Source of the DNA: Hymenochaete sp. R1
Lineage: Eukaryota > Basidiomycota > Agaricomycetes > Hymenochaetales > Hymenochaetaceae
Length of the DNA stretch: 64,000 nt
Assembly (NCBI GenBank): GCA_019400425.1
Contig: JAFREE010000104.1
Span: forward strand, 1-64,000
Direction of reading: 5' to 3'
Part shown: positions 60,221-64,000 of the stretch, in pieces
How positions within the stretch are numbered: the stretch's first letter is position 1
How the letters are laid out: each line of letters opens with the position of its first letter
Notes under the pieces: model-generated
The model's input: the letters and a program-made list of their open reading frames with translations, nothing else
Database searches by the model: none
What the model was told of the DNA's origin: nothing
Made by a program: the position numbers and the translations under genes

Positions 60221-62704
60221 TCACTTATCCCGGTCCTCTCTTCTCCTTTTCCCGGTCGCTCGGGAACCAGGCCCCCAATTTGGCGTCGGATTCTGCTGAT
60301 ACCTCACAATTTTCACCTTCGCAGACTGGAGAGCCAATGATTGAGGATGGTCCTCGAAATTGGCTTCGAATCTAGAACAAATAAAGATTTGGCAGTTATA
60401 TGTCAGTTTCAGTCTGCTATTATCTGAGATTGCGAACGTTGCAGCACAGGGGACGGTAAAAATAGAATAAAAAAGGTTGGACCATACCTCGGAGATTTGG
60501 CATGCAAGTGATACGATGGAGATGACTCCGATATGCTTTCCTTCTTCACTGGATTTTCTTTGATCCAGCAACGCATGATGTCATGGATATCTTGACGTGT
60601 TGCAGTCGTCTTGAGCGATCCTGCGAGTGCATGTGAACGAGAGACTGGGAAGTTGGCATGGAGGAGAGCGTTTCTGTAACGTAGAAAGTTGAGATCGTGT
60701 CAGAATGCATGGCGATGAATATCTTGAAAGAATGTTAACGAGAAATTTCTACGAACGAGACTTCGTCTAAAGAGGGTGAGACGCAGTGAAAGATCCCCGC
60801 AAGGCGACCCGGAGTGAAGTAGAAGGGTGTGTCCAATTCCTGAAGTCGGATTAAACGTGAATGAGTAATCAAATTATAGAAGAAAGGTGGAAGCAGAGAA
60901 CATACCTCTTTCGCCAGCGTGAGCATTCCCTTCATGCGCATCGCCGTGCCGTATTTCGTAGGGTCTTCGTTAACATGCCCAAGAACCTTCGCGGCAAAAT
61001 CGGGATTGTGCAGCGGGCCTGACCACATTGGACCTGCAAGGTGTAGTACGCTCGCGCATTCCGGACATTTATCTCCTACGGGAGGACCGGTTTTTTGTTT
61101 GTACAAGAGGTTCGTTTGACCATTCTTCTCGGATACCTTTTCTATCACTTTTCCAAGAGGCTGCTCGTAGAATGACTGACACCCAGAACAGACGTAGAAG
61201 GTTGATGTTTTACTACAAAGTGTGGCCGAATGAGCATGATGAGAAGACTTGCAGGTTCAACGAGTGGGTCTCACCTGGCGACTTTCTTGACTTCTGAAGG
61301 TCCGCTTTGTATCTGGATGAAGAGGCGGACGTAGAAGTCGATGGATAGGGATAGTAGAGGCTGGATGTAGCGCCCGTATCTTGCAGCTGAAGTTGAGACG
61401 GAGTGAAGAACAAGCCTCAGGGCCTTCGCGTTAGATTAGACGTGACCTGATTTCTATCTCGACGAATGAGCTTACAGCCTCATGGCAATACTCCGCCTTG
61501 ATGGGTATACCTCCATAGTTTGAAAAGCTGGCACGTAGGTATGAATGACCACCGAGTTTGTAAGGAGTACGAAAACTACTGACCACTTTTCTGGATAATT
61601 GTTGGTTGCTAGGACCTGCATGTCCGTGCAGGTAACGCAAAGTAGCCCGCCGTCGTTGACACATTGTACAGCGGCATCGATGAAAGGTGCAGCCGTACCG
61701 TAAGGATCCAAATCAACACAGTCAACTCGGGTCCTATCGGCACGGTGGGAGTACATGAGTGCACTTCCGGAGACAAATTATGTCATTAATGACGGTGAAT
61801 GAATAACACTGAAACTGGCTCACCAAGCATCGCCTTCGTTTATCCGTACCAACGTTTTATGTTCCGTTCCTCGAGTCTTTTCCATGCAGGTTTGCATTCC
61901 ATTGCTTTCAGGAAGTGTAGCAGATTGTTCAGACCATACATTGAGGCCATTGAGCTCCACGTTTCGTTTGATAGCTTCAACAGCGGCAGAGGATAAGTCA
62001 TTAGCGATAACATCCCTGATTAAATCAGGGATTAGATATTGTCCACTGGAGAGAGTGTTTCCCTATGACGCACTTGACTTGCGGTATTTCCTTCGCATAC
62101 CTGATAGCTCGAAGACCTGTCGCCGATAGTGCCTCCAAGATTGTAATCTTCTGAGGGAGATACTACATTTGACTTTAGTAATTGTGCATCAGAAAGAAAA
62201 AGAGATGGTTAACTTTCTCGGCCATCGACTCGACTGGGTTTTGTTTGGATTCTCCTTCAACTCTAGCGAGATGCGGTTCCGTCTGTGCGACCTTCGCGGT
62301 ACTCGTGTCCATCATAGGTACATCCCCGTTTTGTTCTTGCATCTCGGTTTCTTCAGGCGTCGCATCCGCTAGTCAAACGACGAGATGCTTAGGAATCGGA
62401 AGCTTTGGCAAGATACCTGCTCACCCTTCAGCCTTTTGTTTCTTTTCCTCCTAATCTTTCCCGCCTTTTCCCTTTCCAACCGTTCTTCGAATCGTTTTTT
62501 CCTCTCCTCTTCTTTAAGTTCACCCCAAATTCGGATACATGCGACGCTTAAATCGCGATTGAACTCTTGAACGGGATTTAGGAACGCTTCGTCCGTCGAG
62601 GGCAGGAGGATGCGCGCGCTATTTTCTTTGTGCAGCTTAAAGCCTTCGGGTACCTGCGTGCTCGACTGCGAAGTCGTGCAATTAGACGAGCTTAAAGTCG
62701 ACAT
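60221..62704 (-). CDS. TRM1: tRNA (guanine-26 N2)-dimethyltransferase TRM1
   Basis: Makes m2,2G26 in cytosolic and mitochondrial tRNAs. Multi-exon; start at 62704 ([13 protein letters not shown]). Recognisable parts in order are: [35 protein letters not shown], the RNA-binding and first SAM segment; [20 protein letters not shown], motif [41 protein letters not shown], with the catalytic DPYG; and [15 protein letters not shown]. The latter leads to [18 protein letters not shown] zinc ribbon follows ([10 protein letters not shown] ... [11 protein letters not shown]), then [18 protein letters not shown] and the C-terminal domain ending [18 protein letters not shown]. Introns are short. I did not fix every exon edge; the product should be roughly 620-660 residues. 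Confidence 0.93.
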
Positions 62705-63451
62705 TCGGAACGGTAGAAGTTCTCTATAAACAGAAGGACAGCGGGATATATACAGTGAGATGGGCAACGCCCTCGGAAACCTGGTGCGAAGCAGAATCTT
62801 GCGAGAGACAGTGGGTAGCTTTAGGCACTAGGATATTGAAAGTCCGTGTAATGGCGATGAGATCCGGAAGCGGGTCGTTGAATGTTTCGCCCGAGAAGTT
62901 CCAAGAAAGTTCGAGACCGAGTCAGCACTGTCACGGACCTCCGAGTCCCCTCACGGTGACGGTTTGGCTTGGATCGCAGAAACGAGAAATCAATTTTGGG
63001 AAAGACTGGGTCACGTGAGAAAGCTAAATCGTGGGAACTTGGAAGAGAGCGCATGCCAAAGTGAAGTGGGGCGCTTGTTCCCTGACTTTCTCCAGTAGAC
63101 CAGTACACACCTCAATCCATTGGCATACCGTATATTCCAGGTTGTTTCTCTTCTTTTAAAGTGAAAAGGAGGAATGTTCGAGGCCCCTTTACACGTCTGC
63201 TTGGTTCAAGTTTGCGTTAAGTACTTTTTCAAAGTTGTCTCACTTTTGTAGGTTTGACGCCCGTGACGAGTACCCGCTTACGGTCCGAATAATTCATCTC
63301 ATCATGCCCCCGGCCACTTATCAACAAGTTTTATACATATCAATATAGATGGATCTCCTGAACCTCACATCATCTGATGAATCCAGCAAAAGGCACAGAC
63401 GCTACAAAAGATGAGAGCTATTCCTACACATAAGCTGCTTGGGGAGATAAA
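62705..63451. other. Intergenic upstream of TRM1
   Basis: About 750 bases containing the TRM1 promoter and the 3' flank of the next gene. No gene or repeat is supported. Confidence 0.5.
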
Positions 63452-64000
63452 CTACGAGGGCACCCCTAATCCTGTCATTTTCGAACTCTCCATCATCTTC
63501 AAGTTCTTATCAACTGACTCCCCTTCCTCTCCCAAAATGATTTTTGCATACTCGAGCCACCTCTCTCTCCTTTCGTTTATCGCTGCCTCATCCCTGCTCT
63601 TGTACCGACGGGCGACTGCGAGCTCGAAAGTCAAGCAAGTGATTTTCGCCAACAATACTTCCTTCCTGAGTTCTACATCGTTGCCTGAGGATTGTGATCG
63701 CCCACCGCTGGTTAGCTTTGCGAGCACGGCACTCCAATGTTCAACAGGTTTCTTTGGAACGTCCTCAGGCTGCATGAACTGATAAGTACTCCCGGCAAGT
63801 TTCCAGTTGTAAAGAGCAATGATGCAGCGAGCGATGTCGGTACTACGAGGCAGGTCTGCATCAGATTTGGACGTGGCTAGGTTATCTTCAGCGAGTTGAA
63901 GAGCATTGCGTATGCTGGATTTAGTTGGGTTGCCAGAGCTGAGGCTTTCTTTCTCTTGTTGAACGAGCTTGTCAACCGCGCTGAGGTCCGAGTCCTTAGG
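63452..64000 (-). CDS. C-terminal part of an unrecognised alpha-helical protein (partial)
   Basis: An open frame without stop runs from the right edge of the window to a stop at 63452, 182 sense codons, so the start lies outside. The sequence is helical and charged: SAVDKLVQQEKESLSSG, SSIRNALQLAEDNLATSKS, DIARCIIALYNWKLAGSTYQ, then VLAKLTSGGRSQ, LLAKITCLTFELAVARRYK and RERWLEYAKIILGEEGESV. The pattern of paired helices suggests a superhelical or coiled-coil scaffold, but I do not recognise the family. Confidence 0.7.
   Translation of the reverse strand, partial: PKDSDLSAVDKLVQQEKESLSSGNPTKSSIRNALQLAEDNLATSKSDADLPRSTDIARCIIALYNWKLAGSTYQFMQPEDVPKKPVEHWSAVLAKLTSGGRSQSSGNDVELRKEVLLAKITCLTFELAVARRYKSRDEAAINERRERWLEYAKIILGEEGESVDKNLKMMESSKMTGLGVPS

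Noticed and set aside
59660..60340. 226-codon plus-strand frame
   Set aside because: Frame-shifted read of the last eIF1 exon continuing into intergenic DNA; eIF1 is unmistakable.

Overview
The window is nuclear DNA of a basidiomycete fungus, most likely an agaricomycete. Genes sit on both strands without operons. They are split by many short introns, mostly 45-70 nt with GT...AG ends and CTRAY-like branch points. Two genes belong to the seven-helix DUF6533 family, which is expanded in mushroom-forming fungi. Most gene models below were rebuilt by joining exons by eye and checking that every splice keeps the reading frame. Names rest on recalled family motifs; no search was run.

Layout, left to right. 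1-629: 5' part of a COQ11-like mitochondrial NAD(P)-binding protein (minus strand), cut by the window edge. 1.1-7 kb: a small unknown frame, a secreted double-psi beta-barrel protein, and a disordered acidic nuclear-type protein. 7-9.5 kb: gene-poor. 9.6-14.2 kb: a SCAMP membrane-traffic protein and poly(A)-binding protein PAB1. 14.7-16.7 kb: an MFS sugar porter. 17.2-22.7 kb: the transcription elongation factor SPT6. 23-25.7 kb: an N-terminal protein methyltransferase and the fork-protection factor Swi3/Csm3. 26.3-28.1 kb: DUF6533 paralogue A. 28.6-30.5 kb: a low-complexity protein. 32.3-34.4 kb: mitochondrial succinyl-CoA:3-ketoacid CoA-transferase. 35.1-37.5 kb: KNR4/SMI1. 38.9-43.5 kb: EAF1/VID21 of the NuA4 complex. 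43.7 kb: an intron-containing tRNA-Val(CAC). 43.9-46 kb: a site-2 protease. 46.2-46.9 kb: a short inverted-repeat transposon (Tc1/mariner-like MITE). 47.2-49 kb: DUF6533 paralogue B. 49.1-50.7 kb: a previously hidden four-exon gene and a gene fragment. 52.6-54.3 kb: a CUE-AlkB-GRF dioxygenase. 54.6-64 kb: mitochondrial ribosomal protein uS7m, a haloacid-dehalogenase-like protein, a methyltransferase, a basic nuclear-type protein, eIF1, tRNA methyltransferase TRM1, and a gene cut by the right edge.

Most genes are conserved housekeeping genes for transcription, translation, chromatin and mitochondrial metabolism. The accessory stretch is 45.9-52.6 kb. The most unusual structural features are an 8-nt microexon followed by a GC-AG intron, conserved in both DUF6533 paralogues; a second GC-AG intron in the site-2 protease; the MITE with subterminal motif copies in the protease promoter; and the unrecognised 166-residue protein encoded at 49.1-49.8 kb.
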